A DNA stretch of 64,000 bases from Gimesia algae (GCF_007746795.1 NZ_CP036343.1:2841369-2905368), one strand, 5' to 3'; counted from the first letter of the stretch, positions 1 to 10,331 are shown. Numbers and translations are program-made. The notes: generated by a model not told the origin, from the letters alone.

Positions 1-74
1 ACCGGATCTGCGGCCAGTGTAGCTTGAGTAAATACCAGGCAAAGTATCAGAGTCAAAAAACAGGAGACCGGCAT
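1..74 (-). CDS. Start of a secreted protein, cut by the window edge
   Basis: Only the first 24 codons are inside the window. They encode a textbook Sec signal peptide: start MPVSC, then a leucine-rich core, then a cleavage-like TLAAD. A purine-rich GAAGGAAAG lies about 10 bases upstream of the ATG. The gene follows the large cytochrome-domain gene on the same strand after about 50 bases, so the two may be co-transcribed. The mature protein is outside the window and its function cannot be told. Confidence 0.6.
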   Translation of the reverse strand, partial: MPVSCFLTLILCLVFTQATLAADP

Positions 75-125
75 GGCGAGCGACTTTCCTTCGGCACAAT
101 TATGAAGATTGAATATCAGAAACAA

Positions 126-3100
126 TCAGCGAGCTGCTGTTTCTTTTTTAGTATTTTGCAGGAGGTAAGCCAACAGATCGTGAAGTTGTTGGGGTGTTAG
201 AATCTCCAGTAGATTCGCAGGCATCAACGAGAGTGGTGACTGCTGCTGCTCCTCAATTTCGTTTTTCGGGATTGTAAATTCTTTCCCTTTATTATCGATA
301 AACACCAGCACCGCTCCTTCTTCCCGTCGTTTCAAACCCGAAAATACGCGTCCGGCATCAGTAATGATTGTCGTTGTGCGAAAATTGATATCGACTGCAC
401 GATTCGGATCCAGCACATCTTCCAGCAGTCGCTCCAGCCCCCGATTCCCGATACCATCCAGCTGAGGTCCCACAACTGCACCTTTGCCTGCCAGTTGATG
501 ACAGATGGCACAGTTTTTTTCAAAGACCACTTTTCCATTTTCCACAGATAATTCAAAACCAGTATGCGACTTGAAATGTTGAGCAATATTTTCCTGTGTC
601 TTTTTTTCGCGGGGAGGCAAAGCGCTGAGTAGTTTTTCCGCCCGACGTTTAAGCTCAGAATCGGCTGACTGTTGAATCTGATTTCGGATCACAGGCTCTG
701 CCAGCAGCTGCGCTGCCATTTTTCCTTGTTCTGCAAAAGCAATCAGCCGCTCAATTCCGCCGGGCTGTTGAGACACTTTGTCAGCTAAATCAGTCTGCAG
801 ACGGGAAGGATACATCTTGAATGCGCGCTGCAACAGTACATCAATTTGATCGTGCCTCTGCTCTATGACTACCTGAATCACCTCCTGCTGAAAGCTGTCT
901 GCAGCAGGATATCGTGGAACCGGCAGCGGAAACAGAGGACGAAATGCGTCAGTTCTATCGAGGGCAACTACCGCTGAAGCAAGTTCATTTTTCAATTTTG
1001 GATCGAGGTGTGGCTCAGCCAAAAGAGTGACAAGATCATCACGGGCGGCATGGATTTTAAACTGTTCTACCAGAGAGGCGGCAGCGGACCAGCGGTTGGT
1101 CTGCTGCTGCAGACTCTCGCGGGGAATGGAAATCACTTCCGGTTGAAATCGCCCGATCGCCAGCCAGGCATAGGCTTTGCCGGAATCACTGTCAACCACT
1201 TCCAGGTAACCTTCCATCCCTGCGAACGCTTTCAAATCCCAGTGCACCCGTTGAGCCAGATCATTCCGGGGTGCAGAGACCCGCTTCAGAACACGTTGAT
1301 CATCCACACGACGCAATTGCACATAATTGAATCCATTATCGGGCTGCCTGGGAAAACCAGTATGGCCAGCCAGATAGAAACTCAGTTCCGAAGGAATCGC
1401 AAAGGGACGCGAGATCAGTCGTCCGGTCGCCCGTTCTCCAGCGGGCAGGCTGCAGAAAAAGGGAGCAGACTTTTTCCCGTCAGAAGAGGCTCGCTGTTGC
1501 AACGTCCAAGGGTTTTCACTGCTCTCCTCACCGAGCGGGTAGTTGACCCACTGCACCGACTCCGTTTCCTGCTGCTTGAGTAATGCTTCAGTCAGTTGAG
1601 AAGCCCAGCCCGAAAGTGCAGCATCGATGCGCAACCCTTTCTGCTGATATCCCTGCAATACCGCCTTGATAATTTCCACCTGCAAATCAAGGTTTGCCGG
1701 CAGTCGCATTTGTGCCAGCTGAATCACCTTGGATAACTTCTCCGCTGGTAAATATCGCACCATATGCCTGAAGTAATCCGGCAGTTTCACTGAATTCACC
1801 TTTTCTGTCTGCAGATAACGAAGCAGATAGAGAGCCGCCTGCTCGGTGGGAACCGCCAGAGTTAGCGAGGCCAGTTCGCTACTCTGTTTCGGGCTCAACG
1901 TCTTCCAGTCCAGCTGTTTAAAGATTTCAGAATCCCGAATCTGCAGCATCAAAGCCCGTCTCGTAACATATTCCAGATGATGGTCGTCTGCAGGAATCTG
2001 TTTCTGTAGAGCGAAGAGAGCAGGGATATTCTCTGTCACAGGGTGCAGTCCCAACGCTTCTGCTGCAGCGCGTTGCACAAATGCATTTTCATCTCGCAAT
2101 GCATCTGTCACCTGCTGACGATTGCCTGGACTCCACGAGTTTCTTTCCGCTAGTATTTTTGCCGCATGAATTCGCACCAGTTCCGAAGAACTGGCAAACG
2201 CTTTCGCCAGAAGATTGTCTGTCAACGCGTCTCTGCGAAACAATATCCATAGAGCATGCACGACGATCGTCGGCTGTTTCGCTTCGAGTGCCACTTTCTG
2301 TAACGGCTCTATCACGTCCAGTTCCGTCTCATCAGAAAGATAATCCGTAATCAGCATGCGTGTCGTCAGATTAGAAGTACCCAGGGCAGCAATTAACTGC
2401 TCGACGTTCATCTTCGAATAGTCAATCGGAGTATGATCTTTGCCTTTACACACAATCCGCCAGATGCGTCCCCGAAAGCGATCCCGTCCCGGATGATTGA
2501 GGGGGACTTCATAATGTCCGATAATCTTGTTATAGAAGTCGGCCACATAAAGGGCACCATCGGGTCCCTGTCGGATATCCACCGGGCGAAACCAGGGATC
2601 GGACGAGATCAGAAAATCGGGTTCTTCCTGCGCGATGATCGTCGAACCATGATACACAGGATTATTCCGGTTCACGCGGCTCGTCATGACATTCCCGCTG
2701 AAGAAATCGCCTTGATAGTCCTCAGGAAACTGATCAGCAGAAATAATTTCCACACCGGCAATCGCGGTCGAACCATGCAGATGTTCCATCATAGGCTTCA
2801 CAAATCCCAGCCCATCATGCGGTTTGCCAAAACTCGGATAGTATCCGCCGCGTAGAATCTGATAGATCGGCTTTGAGTGACAGTCGGCTGTGAACAGATT
2901 CCCATTATCATCAAAGGTTGAACCAAACGGATTCACCTGACCGTGTGTGAAATGTTCAATCCGCGAACCATCCAGCCGCATCCGATAAGTATTCCCCGAC
3001 TGCATCTTAACGACATGCCCGTCACTGCCACTCACCCGGGTCTGGTTGTTAAATCCATGGTTCGCATATAACCAGCCATCAAAGCCCCGTCGAAACGAAT

Positions 3101-3635
3101 TATTCATGCCGTGTGTATCGCGTTCAAAGCCCATCGGGCCGAATAACTTTGTGACTTTGTCTGCGTGGTCATCTCCGTCGGTATCTTCGTAATAGCAGAT
3201 ATCCGGAATGCTGAAAGCGATCACCCCATTTCGATACGGATACAGGCCGATCGGAATATTCAGACCTTCCACAAACGTCGTAATTTTGTCTGCGCGACCA
3301 TCGTCGTTCGTATCTTCCAGAATCTTAATTGCGTCTTTCCCCTGTTCTCCCGGTTTAACGGGGTGAGGATATTCGGAAGATTCCGTGATCCAGAGACGGC
3401 CTTTAATGTCAAACGCCATATTTAATGGTTTCTGAATCTCAGGCTCTGCCGCGAATAACTGAATCTCAAACCCGGGAGGCAGTGTGAAAGACTTCTGCTC
3501 GGATTGGGGAGTCAGTGGTTCTGTCGGGCGAATGAATTCGCGAAACGGATTATCCGACTTTTGAGCAAATACGAAAGCTGGCGTCAGCAGACACCAGCCG
3601 AGACACAACCAGGAAGTCCGAAAATTCTGCATCAT
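126..3635 (-). CDS. PVC-type membrane-bound dehydrogenase with HEAT repeats and C-terminal cytochrome c domain
   Basis: Secreted redox protein of a family expanded in planctomycetes. A signal peptide ends near FVFAQ (residue 25). Next comes a six-bladed, glucose/sorbosone dehydrogenase-like propeller (about 45-400) with DTNDDGRADK and DTDGDDHADK loops that look like calcium sites. HEAT-like helical repeats follow (about 420-640), then a beta-rich insert (about 700-840), and a class I cytochrome c domain with one heme site, CAICH at 1042-1046. A late methionine (SLSLMPANL) is a plausible sixth heme ligand. The family is thought to oxidise sugars or similar substrates outside the cytoplasm; the substrate is unknown. 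Two tandem ATGs sit at the start, with AGGTGA 8 bases upstream of the first. It lies downstream of the DUF1080 gene, separated by a strong hairpin. Confidence 0.9.
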   Translation of the reverse strand: MMQNFRTSWLCLGWCLLTPAFVFAQKSDNPFREFIRPTEPLTPQSEQKSFTLPPGFEIQLFAAEPEIQKPLNMAFDIKGRLWITESSEYPHPVKPGEQGKDAIKILEDTNDDGRADKITTFVEGLNIPIGLYPYRNGVIAFSIPDICYYEDTDGDDHADKVTKLFGPMGFERDTHGMNNSFRRGFDGWLYANHGFNNQTRVSGSDGHVVKMQSGNTYRMRLDGSRIEHFTHGQVNPFGSTFDDNGNLFTADCHSKPIYQILRGGYYPSFGKPHDGLGFVKPMMEHLHGSTAIAGVEIISADQFPEDYQGDFFSGNVMTSRVNRNNPVYHGSTIIAQEEPDFLISSDPWFRPVDIRQGPDGALYVADFYNKIIGHYEVPLNHPGRDRFRGRIWRIVCKGKDHTPIDYSKMNVEQLIAALGTSNLTTRMLITDYLSDETELDVIEPLQKVALEAKQPTIVVHALWILFRRDALTDNLLAKAFASSSELVRIHAAKILAERNSWSPGNRQQVTDALRDENAFVQRAAAEALGLHPVTENIPALFALQKQIPADDHHLEYVTRRALMLQIRDSEIFKQLDWKTLSPKQSSELASLTLAVPTEQAALYLLRYLQTEKVNSVKLPDYFRHMVRYLPAEKLSKVIQLAQMRLPANLDLQVEIIKAVLQGYQQKGLRIDAALSGWASQLTEALLKQQETESVQWVNYPLGEESSENPWTLQQRASSDGKKSAPFFCSLPAGERATGRLISRPFAIPSELSFYLAGHTGFPRQPDNGFNYVQLRRVDDQRVLKRVSAPRNDLAQRVHWDLKAFAGMEGYLEVVDSDSGKAYAWLAIGRFQPEVISIPRESLQQQTNRWSAAASLVEQFKIHAARDDLVTLLAEPHLDPKLKNELASAVVALDRTDAFRPLFPLPVPRYPAADSFQQEVIQVVIEQRHDQIDVLLQRAFKMYPSRLQTDLADKVSQQPGGIERLIAFAEQGKMAAQLLAEPVIRNQIQQSADSELKRRAEKLLSALPPREKKTQENIAQHFKSHTGFELSVENGKVVFEKNCAICHQLAGKGAVVGPQLDGIGNRGLERLLEDVLDPNRAVDINFRTTTIITDAGRVFSGLKRREEGAVLVFIDNKGKEFTIPKNEIEEQQQSPLSLMPANLLEILTPQQLHDLLAYLLQNTKKETAAR

Positions 3636-3667
3636 CGTTGCTTCACCTGTGAATCTTCAAAAGAATA

Positions 3668-3709
3668 AACCCGTCTGCTGTAGGCACCGGAAGTGACAGC
3701 AGACGGGTT
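3668..3709 (-). terminator. Hairpin terminator after the DUF1080 gene
   Basis: A perfect 14-bp inverted repeat (AACCCGTCTGCTGT and its complement) encloses a 14-base loop. Read on the minus strand it is followed by the U-rich TTTATTCTTTT. It sits between the DUF1080 stop and the start of the cytochrome dehydrogenase gene, so it probably ends or attenuates transcription between them. Confidence 0.75.
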
Positions 3710-3747
3710 CAATCGTAAAGGATCAATTCAGCAGAATCAATCGGGAG

Positions 3748-4611
3748 TTAATCAAGTTCTTTAATATAAATATTGCGAAACTGCATCAGGCTGCTCGCGG
3801 GGCTGAATGTCCCGTCCTTCAATTTTCCACCATGATGCTGAAAAGCAATCGGTCCTTTTTCCGGAACGTCCGGCAGTTGGGCGTTTTCCAGAACCATTTC
3901 ATTGTTCAAAATGACGGTCAGACGATCCTTGACCATGATAATAATAAACTTGTTCCATTCCCCCACTGGTTTGTCAGCGTTGGTTTTGGGAGTCACGCCT
4001 GCTCGCACTTCAGGAGAAACCGATTGATTGCGACGGTATGAATAAACTTCACCCGAACCAATGGGCCAGCACCAGATATTGACCTGGGCTTTCGGTGTGC
4101 CTCGCAGATAAATACCTGAATCGGCATTCGGAAGTTCCACGGTAATCATGTTACCGTTCGCATCTTTTAACTCTGAACCATCGGCTAATACGATGGGCAC
4201 TTTATACAGGCCCGTAGTTTCTTTGATCCGCCATTCCAGGCTCAAAATGAAGTCACCATACTCTTTTTCAGTCCAGAGATTTTTATCCTCTTTGGCTTCG
4301 CTCTGCGCATCGTAATCAATTACTCCTTCCACAATTTTCCAGTGACCGTTGTCTCCCTCTGGAACTTTCCAGCCGGTAAAGTCTTTGCCGTTAAATAGAG
4401 ATGTGTAACCCGGATGCAAAGCATCTTCAGGAGCGATTTTGACAATCGCACCATCGGTAATACTTCCCTCTTTTCTTGGCAGTTGCTTTGGTAATGTCTT
4501 CGGTTTAGTCGGCTTGATCTCCTTCTGAGCAAGAACTTCACTCTGACTGAACAGGGAGCATACGGCGCACAAACACAATCCCCAGCCCAAAATCTTATAT
4601 CGAATACTCAT
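3748..4611 (-). CDS. Secreted DUF1080 (3-keto-disaccharide hydrolase-like) protein
   Basis: DUF1080 proteins have a concanavalin-like jelly roll and are very numerous in planctomycetes; some members hydrolyse 3-keto-glycosides. Seen here: a signal peptide with a hydrophobic core and a VLAQ cleavage region, the typical opening HPGYTSLFNGKDFTGWKVP, the middle motifs DSGIYLRGTP and GEWNKFIIIMV, and the ending PIAFQHHGG. I chose the inner ATG because AAGG stands 7 bases upstream; a start 10 codons earlier is open but has no ribosome site. At about 287 residues it is normal for a single-domain member. Specificity cannot be read from the sequence. Confidence 0.88.
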   Translation of the reverse strand: MSIRYKILGWGLCLCAVCSLFSQSEVLAQKEIKPTKPKTLPKQLPRKEGSITDGAIVKIAPEDALHPGYTSLFNGKDFTGWKVPEGDNGHWKIVEGVIDYDAQSEAKEDKNLWTEKEYGDFILSLEWRIKETTGLYKVPIVLADGSELKDANGNMITVELPNADSGIYLRGTPKAQVNIWCWPIGSGEVYSYRRNQSVSPEVRAGVTPKTNADKPVGEWNKFIIIMVKDRLTVILNNEMVLENAQLPDVPEKGPIAFQHHGGKLKDGTFSPASSLMQFRNIYIKELD

Positions 4612-4879
4612 GACTTGCCTTTTCTCTAAATAAAACATCAATGCAGAATTGTCACTGCTGCAATACAGCAGTCGATAGGAGTTAATCGTATCGCAACACT
4701 GTTCGCCTTCCCACCCAAATACACAACTTTGTTAAGAGAATAAACAGTGTATGTTTGTGTCGATGTCGTTGAACCAGGTCGAAATGAAATTGATTTCTCA
4801 CGCTCAGCCCAGTACCTTTATAGATAAGTCATCAATGATCTCATTCCGAACTTCTCACCTGACTTTGAGAGATTCCTCT

Positions 4880-7693
4880 ATGCTCGTCCCTTCTGCTCTC
4901 ACGGTGCGAAATTTTTACAGCAGCTTCTGCTTCGCGCTGCTTCTGAGTCTGCACTTGGTTGATGTAGCCTCCGCTGAAGACGCCCCTCTCACGACACAAC
5001 AGAAATTCTATCTTCAGAAGATTCGCCCCATGCTGGAGCAGAAGTGTCTGGGCTGTCATGGCAGTACCCCTGATGACATCAAAGGGGAATACAACATGCT
5101 GACGCGAGACTCCCTGATGAAGGGGGGGGAATCAGGTGAACCAGCCGTGATCGTCGGCAAACCCGAACAGAGCCCGTTCTGGAATGCGGTCACCTGGACA
5201 GACGACAGCATCCAGATGCCACCGCAGGAACGCAATCGTTTGACTGCAGCAGAAATCGCCGACTTGAAACAGTGGATCTCGGACGGCGCCGTCTGGACAG
5301 ACAGAGAACTCTCAACATCGACCACAGATAAAGGCAGTCAGAATACCACCCTCGTGATGTCCACATCTGGCGGACAGAGCCCGACCTGGACCAATCGAAC
5401 CTATGAGCCTACTGACATCTGGTCCTATCAGCCAATTCAACGTCCGCCGGTTCCCTGGACGGCGCTTGCTAAAAAAAAGAACGGCAGTCGAAACCCGATC
5501 GACGCATTTATTCAGCAGAAACTCAAACAGAAACAACTCACCACTTCCCCACCAGCAGAGAAAAAAGCTCTCGTGCGGCGCGCCACTTACGATCTGACCG
5601 GGCTGCCTCCTACACTGAAACAGATCAGCGATTTTGAAAATCCCCCCGCTCAAAACAACTGGTCGCAACTGATCAAGAAGCTGATGGAGAGCCCCCCATA
5701 CGGCGAGCAGATGGCACAGATGTGGATTGACGTCGTCCGCTATGCCGACACCAGCGGGTTTGCCAACGATTATGAACGACCCAACGCCTGGCGGTATCGT
5801 GATTATCTGGTCCGCAGTTTTAATGCAGACAAGCCCTATGATCGATTCATCATCGAACAAGTAGCAGGCGATGAACTGGATCCTGATGATCCCGAATTGT
5901 TGATCGCCACCGGCTACCTCCGTAGCGGACCCTGGGAACACACGGGGATGAGTGTCGCCGCCGTCACCCGCCAGCTTTTTCTGGATGATATCACCCAAAG
6001 CGTGGGCGTCAGCTTTCTCGCACACAGCTTCCGTTGTGCGAAATGCCATGATCACAAATTTGATCCAGTCCCCACCCGCGATTACTACCGCATCCAGGCA
6101 GTATTCGCTCCGGTTCAGTTCGCGGACCGTAAAGTGGAATATCAGCCTTACGAAAACATTTCCGCGTTTGCCAATATGAAAGCCCGCACTGAGCGACTGC
6201 TCGTGGAAACACAATCGCAACAACAAATATTTAAAGAGAAAACAGAAGCCGCGATTGCCGCCTGGCTGAAAGAAAACGGTTACAAAAACCTCAAACAGGT
6301 GGCCGCAGACAAACGGCCGCCCCTCAGATGGTTTGGCTTAACCGAACTCGAAAAAAGCCTGTTGAAAATTAACAACAAACGCATCGATTATTTCGAGCGG
6401 GAACTCAAACGATATGAACCATATGCTTTTAGCGTTTATAATGGCCCCCCCAACAATTACCGCTCTACGAAAACGGTCAACCTCATCCCGAATGCCAAAC
6501 AAAAACAGGGTGAGATCCAGCAGACCTTCATCCTTGCCGGTGGTGCCATCACTGCTCCCACAGACAAAGTCAGCCCGGGAGTACTCAGCGCGGTGGCCGG
6601 CTCTAACAGCACGGTAGAACCGAATGCCTGGAATACCATCCCCCAGTCAACAGAAGGCAGACGCCTGGCGCTGGCCCGCTGGATTGCCAGCTCCAATAAC
6701 ACATTGACCGCCCGGGTTATTGTGAATCGCATCTGGCAGATGCATTTCGGCACCGGGCTGGTCGCCACCCCCAACAACTTCGGGCAGAAAGGGGATCAGC
6801 CCTCTCACCTTGAACTGCTGGACTGGCTTGCCACCTGGTTCATGGATCATGGCTGGTCGATTAAGCAGCTGCATCACCTGATCATGACCTCAGATACTTA
6901 CCAGCAAAGCAGTCATCCTGCAGATGCAGAACGGGTTCAGACAGTAGATCCCCACAATCGACTCCTGTCTCATTTTCCCACTCGCAGAATGACCGCAGAA
7001 CAGCTCCGAGATTCTCTCCTTTCCCTAACGGGCGAATTGAATCCGGAAATGGGAGGGCCGGGAGTCTTCCCGGAAATCAACTGGGAAGTTGCTCTGCAAC
7101 CAAGACACATCATGGGGTCGGTGGCTCCCGCGTATCAACCCATGCCATTACCGCGCCAACGAAACCGCCGCACTCTGTATGCCTTTCGCTACCGCACTCT
7201 GTCAGACCCCATGCTGGAAGTTTTCAATCGGCCCGGGAGCGAATCCTCGTGTGAACGTCGTGACGAAACGACGGTCACCCCACAGGCGTTTGCTCTGTTG
7301 AATGGTCAGTTCATTCATGATCGCGCCCTGGCGCTGGCTCACAAAATCAGACAGGAATCAAAGACACAGGAAGCCGCTGTTCAGCGTGCATTCCAACAGG
7401 TTGTGCTACGCCAGCCTGAATCCTCAGAACTGCAGATGGCATTGAATCACGTTCAGCAGATGCAGGCTTATCATGAACAGCATCCTCCTCAGAAAATTCC
7501 TCTGCCGCGCGAAGTGAAACGGGAAATGATTGAAGAGTTGACGGGTGAATTGTTCAGCTGGACCGAAAAACTCGATCTCTCAGAAAACTACCAGCAGGAT
7601 CTCAAACCATGGGACGTGGATGCAAAAACCCGCGCCCTGGCGGAACTGTGTCTCGTCTTGATGAACTCCAACGAATTTATTTATTTGCGATAA
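4880..7693 (+). CDS. PSCyt1-DUF1549-DUF1553 planctomycete cytochrome c protein
   Basis: Large secreted protein with three family blocks: an N-terminal cytochrome c-like domain (PSCyt1) with CLGCH, DUF1549 (PSCyt2) with a second heme-type motif [11 protein letters not shown], and a C-terminal DUF1553 (PSD1) with NRIWQMHFGTGLVATPNNFG and MTAEQLRDSLL. The family is nearly confined to PVC bacteria, is almost always paired with DUF1501, and has no settled biochemical role; catabolic redox is the usual guess. The frame is open from 4751. I start at 4880, directly before a clear signal peptide ending DVASAED; 4835 is also possible. The DUF1501 gene follows 7 bases later, so the two form an operon. 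Confidence 0.88.
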   Translation: MLVPSALTVRNFYSSFCFALLLSLHLVDVASAEDAPLTTQQKFYLQKIRPMLEQKCLGCHGSTPDDIKGEYNMLTRDSLMKGGESGEPAVIVGKPEQSPFWNAVTWTDDSIQMPPQERNRLTAAEIADLKQWISDGAVWTDRELSTSTTDKGSQNTTLVMSTSGGQSPTWTNRTYEPTDIWSYQPIQRPPVPWTALAKKKNGSRNPIDAFIQQKLKQKQLTTSPPAEKKALVRRATYDLTGLPPTLKQISDFENPPAQNNWSQLIKKLMESPPYGEQMAQMWIDVVRYADTSGFANDYERPNAWRYRDYLVRSFNADKPYDRFIIEQVAGDELDPDDPELLIATGYLRSGPWEHTGMSVAAVTRQLFLDDITQSVGVSFLAHSFRCAKCHDHKFDPVPTRDYYRIQAVFAPVQFADRKVEYQPYENISAFANMKARTERLLVETQSQQQIFKEKTEAAIAAWLKENGYKNLKQVAADKRPPLRWFGLTELEKSLLKINNKRIDYFERELKRYEPYAFSVYNGPPNNYRSTKTVNLIPNAKQKQGEIQQTFILAGGAITAPTDKVSPGVLSAVAGSNSTVEPNAWNTIPQSTEGRRLALARWIASSNNTLTARVIVNRIWQMHFGTGLVATPNNFGQKGDQPSHLELLDWLATWFMDHGWSIKQLHHLIMTSDTYQQSSHPADAERVQTVDPHNRLLSHFPTRRMTAEQLRDSLLSLTGELNPEMGGPGVFPEINWEVALQPRHIMGSVAPAYQPMPLPRQRNRRTLYAFRYRTLSDPMLEVFNRPGSESSCERRDETTVTPQAFALLNGQFIHDRALALAHKIRQESKTQEAAVQRAFQQVVLRQPESSELQMALNHVQQMQAYHEQHPPQKIPLPREVKREMIEELTGELFSWTEKLDLSENYQQDLKPWDVDAKTRALAELCLVLMNSNEFIYLR

Positions 7694-7700
7694 TATCCCC

Positions 7701-9122
7701 ATGCATCGATTACAACGCCGCGACTTTCTCTATGGCATGAGCGCCAGCCTGGGCACAGTCGCCTTTAATGCGCTTCTACAGGCAGAAGAAAAAGCCTCAC
7801 CGAAATCAGCGAATCTCAAGCGGGAGAAGCCACTGGAACCGCGCGATCCCCACCTCAAGCCCCGCGCCAAAGCCTGTATTTTCCTGTTTATGGAAGGGGG
7901 CCCCAGTCATCTGGACACCTTCGATCCGAAACCCGCGCTGGAAAAACTGCACCTCAAAGAATTCATCCGCGAAGACAAACAGGTTTCCGCAATGGCCAGC
8001 GGGAAAAGGTACTACATCAAAAGTCCCTTCAAACACAAGCCAGCCGGTGAATCGGGCATTTCACTCTGCGAACATTTTTCGCATCTCTCTGAAGTGGCTG
8101 ACGATCTCTGCGTCTATCATGGACTACAGGCAGAATCCATTAACCATCCCACCGCCTGCTACCATATGAATACCGGCAACCGGTTCGGCGGGGACCCGGC
8201 CATTGGATCCTGGATGACTTATGGACTTGGAACGGAAAACCAGAACCTGCCCGCATTCATCGTACTCCCCGAAGTCGCTTACCCGCAGGGAGGTTCTGCC
8301 AACTGGTCGAATGGATTTTTACCCGCTTACTTCCAGGGTACCGCCCTGCGCTCCCAGGGCTCTCCTATTCTGGATTTGAATCCCCCCGCGCATGTGACCC
8401 GCGAAACACAACGCAAAAACCTGGATCTGCTGGCGCAGTTGAATCAGGCAGACATGCAGCGTCACCCGCACGAAGAGGTTCTCGCCGCGCGGATGGAATC
8501 GTACGAACTGGCGTTTCGCATGCAGGCTCAAGTACCCGATATCATTAACCTCGAACAGGAAACCAGGCAGACACAGGATATGTACGGCCTGGGTCAACCC
8601 GAAACGGATAGCTTCGGTCGCCGTTGCCTGCTGGCTCGGAAACTGGTTGAAGAAGGTGTCCGCTTCGTACAGATCTACGCCGCAGGCTGGGACTCACATG
8701 ACTTCCTGGAACGTTCGCACAAAGCACGCATGCAAGCCGTCGATAAACCCATCGCGGCGCTGCTCAAGGACCTGAAATCGCGTGGACTGCTCGACGACAC
8801 ACTCGTCGTCTGGACGGGTGAATTCGGGCGATCTCCCGACAATGGCATTCGCAGTGGCAGACAGGCCGCCGGTCGTGATCATAATGCGAAAGGCATGGCA
8901 CTGTGGATGGCAGGGGGCGGCGTTAAAGCCGGACATCGTATCGGGGCCACTGATGAAATTGGGGATCATGCCGTAGAAGTCGTCAACCCGATCAGGAACC
9001 TGCATGTGACTCTGGAACATATCATGGGGCTGGATGATAACCAGCTCACCTATTTCCACGAAGGCCGCTTCAAAGTACTCAGCCAGACTGGTGGAGCCGT
9101 GATTAATGAATTACTCGGATAA
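7701..9122 (+). CDS. DUF1501 protein with Tat-type signal
   Basis: DUF1501 proteins belong to the alkaline phosphatase/sulfatase-like superfamily and accompany PSCyt proteins. The N-terminus QRRDFLYGMSASLG is a twin-arginine signal, implying export after folding, possibly with a metal. Family marks: FLFMEGGPSHLDTFDPKP near the start, INHPTACYHMNTGN in the middle, then TLVVWTGEFGRSPDN and GRDHNAKGMALWMAGGG. It starts 7 bases after the upstream stop with no clear Shine-Dalgarno sequence, which suggests translational coupling. Substrate unknown. Confidence 0.9.
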   Translation: MHRLQRRDFLYGMSASLGTVAFNALLQAEEKASPKSANLKREKPLEPRDPHLKPRAKACIFLFMEGGPSHLDTFDPKPALEKLHLKEFIREDKQVSAMASGKRYYIKSPFKHKPAGESGISLCEHFSHLSEVADDLCVYHGLQAESINHPTACYHMNTGNRFGGDPAIGSWMTYGLGTENQNLPAFIVLPEVAYPQGGSANWSNGFLPAYFQGTALRSQGSPILDLNPPAHVTRETQRKNLDLLAQLNQADMQRHPHEEVLAARMESYELAFRMQAQVPDIINLEQETRQTQDMYGLGQPETDSFGRRCLLARKLVEEGVRFVQIYAAGWDSHDFLERSHKARMQAVDKPIAALLKDLKSRGLLDDTLVVWTGEFGRSPDNGIRSGRQAAGRDHNAKGMALWMAGGGVKAGHRIGATDEIGDHAVEVVNPIRNLHVTLEHIMGLDDNQLTYFHEGRFKVLSQTGGAVINELLG

Positions 9123-9138
9123 TCGGCGGTTTCGACTG

Positions 9139-9576
9139 TCATTCCGTCAGTGACTTTCGCATTTTCTGATGGGGAATCGAAACGGATAAAAATTCCTCAC
9201 CCACCTTTTGATAACCCAGTTTTTGATAAAAACCTACCGCAGAAGTACGAGCATCCAGTTCCAGAAATTGAAAGCCCCGCTGTTTCAGACTAGTCTCACT
9301 ATTTGACAACAGTGTTTTACCGACCCCCCGATTTTGAAAGTCGGCGGAAACAGCCATCTGTCTGATTTTCACTTTCACATCTGAAACAGGAACCGCCAGT
9401 ACACAGGCAATCACTCGACTTCCCTCCACAATCCCAAAATGTAAATAATCCACCTCAGCTGATAAATCTTCCTCCAGTAAATCCAGATCTAAAGGCTGTC
9501 GTAATATTTCATTTCGTAATCGACACGCCTGCTCATAGTTCTCAGACAGAAAAGTTATTTCGATGAATCGCAACAC
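9139..9576 (-). CDS. GNAT-family N-acetyltransferase
   Basis: A cytoplasmic GCN5-related acetyltransferase of 145 residues. The acetyl-CoA-binding motif A is visible as VKIRQMAVSADFQNRGVGKTLL, with the Q-x-x-G-x-G loop intact, followed by LELDARTSAVGFYQKLGY, the usual motif B. The acceptor is unknown. The start codon is GTG directly followed by TTG, with GGAG overlapping it, so either could serve. It stops 17 bases from the end of the DUF1501 gene, tail to tail. Confidence 0.85.
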   Translation of the reverse strand: MLRFIEITFLSENYEQACRLRNEILRQPLDLDLLEEDLSAEVDYLHFGIVEGSRVIACVLAVPVSDVKVKIRQMAVSADFQNRGVGKTLLSNSETSLKQRGFQFLELDARTSAVGFYQKLGYQKVGEEFLSVSIPHQKMRKSLTE

Positions 9577-9800
9577 TCCGTCACCAGCCTTCTATACATA
9601 ATCCCCCCACCAACCAGGTTAAATCACTCCGAAAATGACAGTCATCCCCGTAAAAACTTCTGCTGAAACTTCATTATATAAACAGACTTACAGATTTCCT
9701 CAATTTTCCGAGGCTAATTTTACCACATTCAAGCTGTATTCAAATAAGGGTTGGGTCTGTAAAGACTTCTCTCGACGCGACTCAGTGAGAGGTATTGAAA

Positions 9801-10331
9801 ATGGCGGTAGCAACCGACCGAACAATGGAATTTATAATGCTGTTCTCCCGGCATAGTCAGAGAATCTACCGATTCATCAGATCGCTCGTAGATAATCGGA
9901 CAGATGCCGAGGAGATTTATCAGAATACGTGTACCGTACTCTGGTCAAAATTTGACGCCTTCGAGCCTGGATCTAATTTCTGGGCCTGGAGCTGTCAGAT
10001 CGTGCGCTATGAAGTTCTCAACTATCGACGACGACAAAACCTCGAACGAAACATTTTCAGTAACGAGTTCTATAACCGAGTTGCCGAAAGCGCGATGGTA
10101 ACCGTTGATGAACTGGATCAGCAACAGGCCGCCCTTTCCGTCTGCTTTGAACTGTTATCACAACGCCAGAAAGAAGTCCTCGAAAGAATCTACGAACCGG
10201 ATGCCAGTCCCAGTTCGGTTGCCCAGGATCTGAAGCGTACCCCCAATGCAATTTACAAAACTCTGAAACGCGCCCACGATCTCCTTTTCAGCTGTATTCA
10301 GAGACGCCTTCATTCCGGAGACCTTTTCTAA
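9801..10331 (+). CDS. ECF-type RNA polymerase sigma factor (Rhodopirellula/Verrucomicrobium family)
   Basis: Sigma-70 region 2 spans about residues 12-80 (DAEEIYQNTCTVLW, FWAWSCQIVRYEVLNYRRR). Region 4 spans about 115-165 (LLSQRQKEVLERIYEP, then a helix-turn-helix ending AIYKTLKRAHDLL). There is no region 3, as expected for an ECF factor. The start is the ATG with GAGAGG 8 bases upstream; a TTG two codons earlier is also open. Its TAA overlaps the next ATG by one base, coupling it to the FecR-like protein that probably senses for it. Regulon unknown. Confidence 0.9.
   Translation: MAVATDRTMEFIMLFSRHSQRIYRFIRSLVDNRTDAEEIYQNTCTVLWSKFDAFEPGSNFWAWSCQIVRYEVLNYRRRQNLERNIFSNEFYNRVAESAMVTVDELDQQQAALSVCFELLSQRQKEVLERIYEPDASPSSVAQDLKRTPNAIYKTLKRAHDLLFSCIQRRLHSGDLF

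Noticed and set aside
5312-6226. Minus-strand frame of 304 codons inside the first PSCyt gene
   Set aside because: Antisense shadow of a gene with clear family motifs; no ribosome site or known domain.
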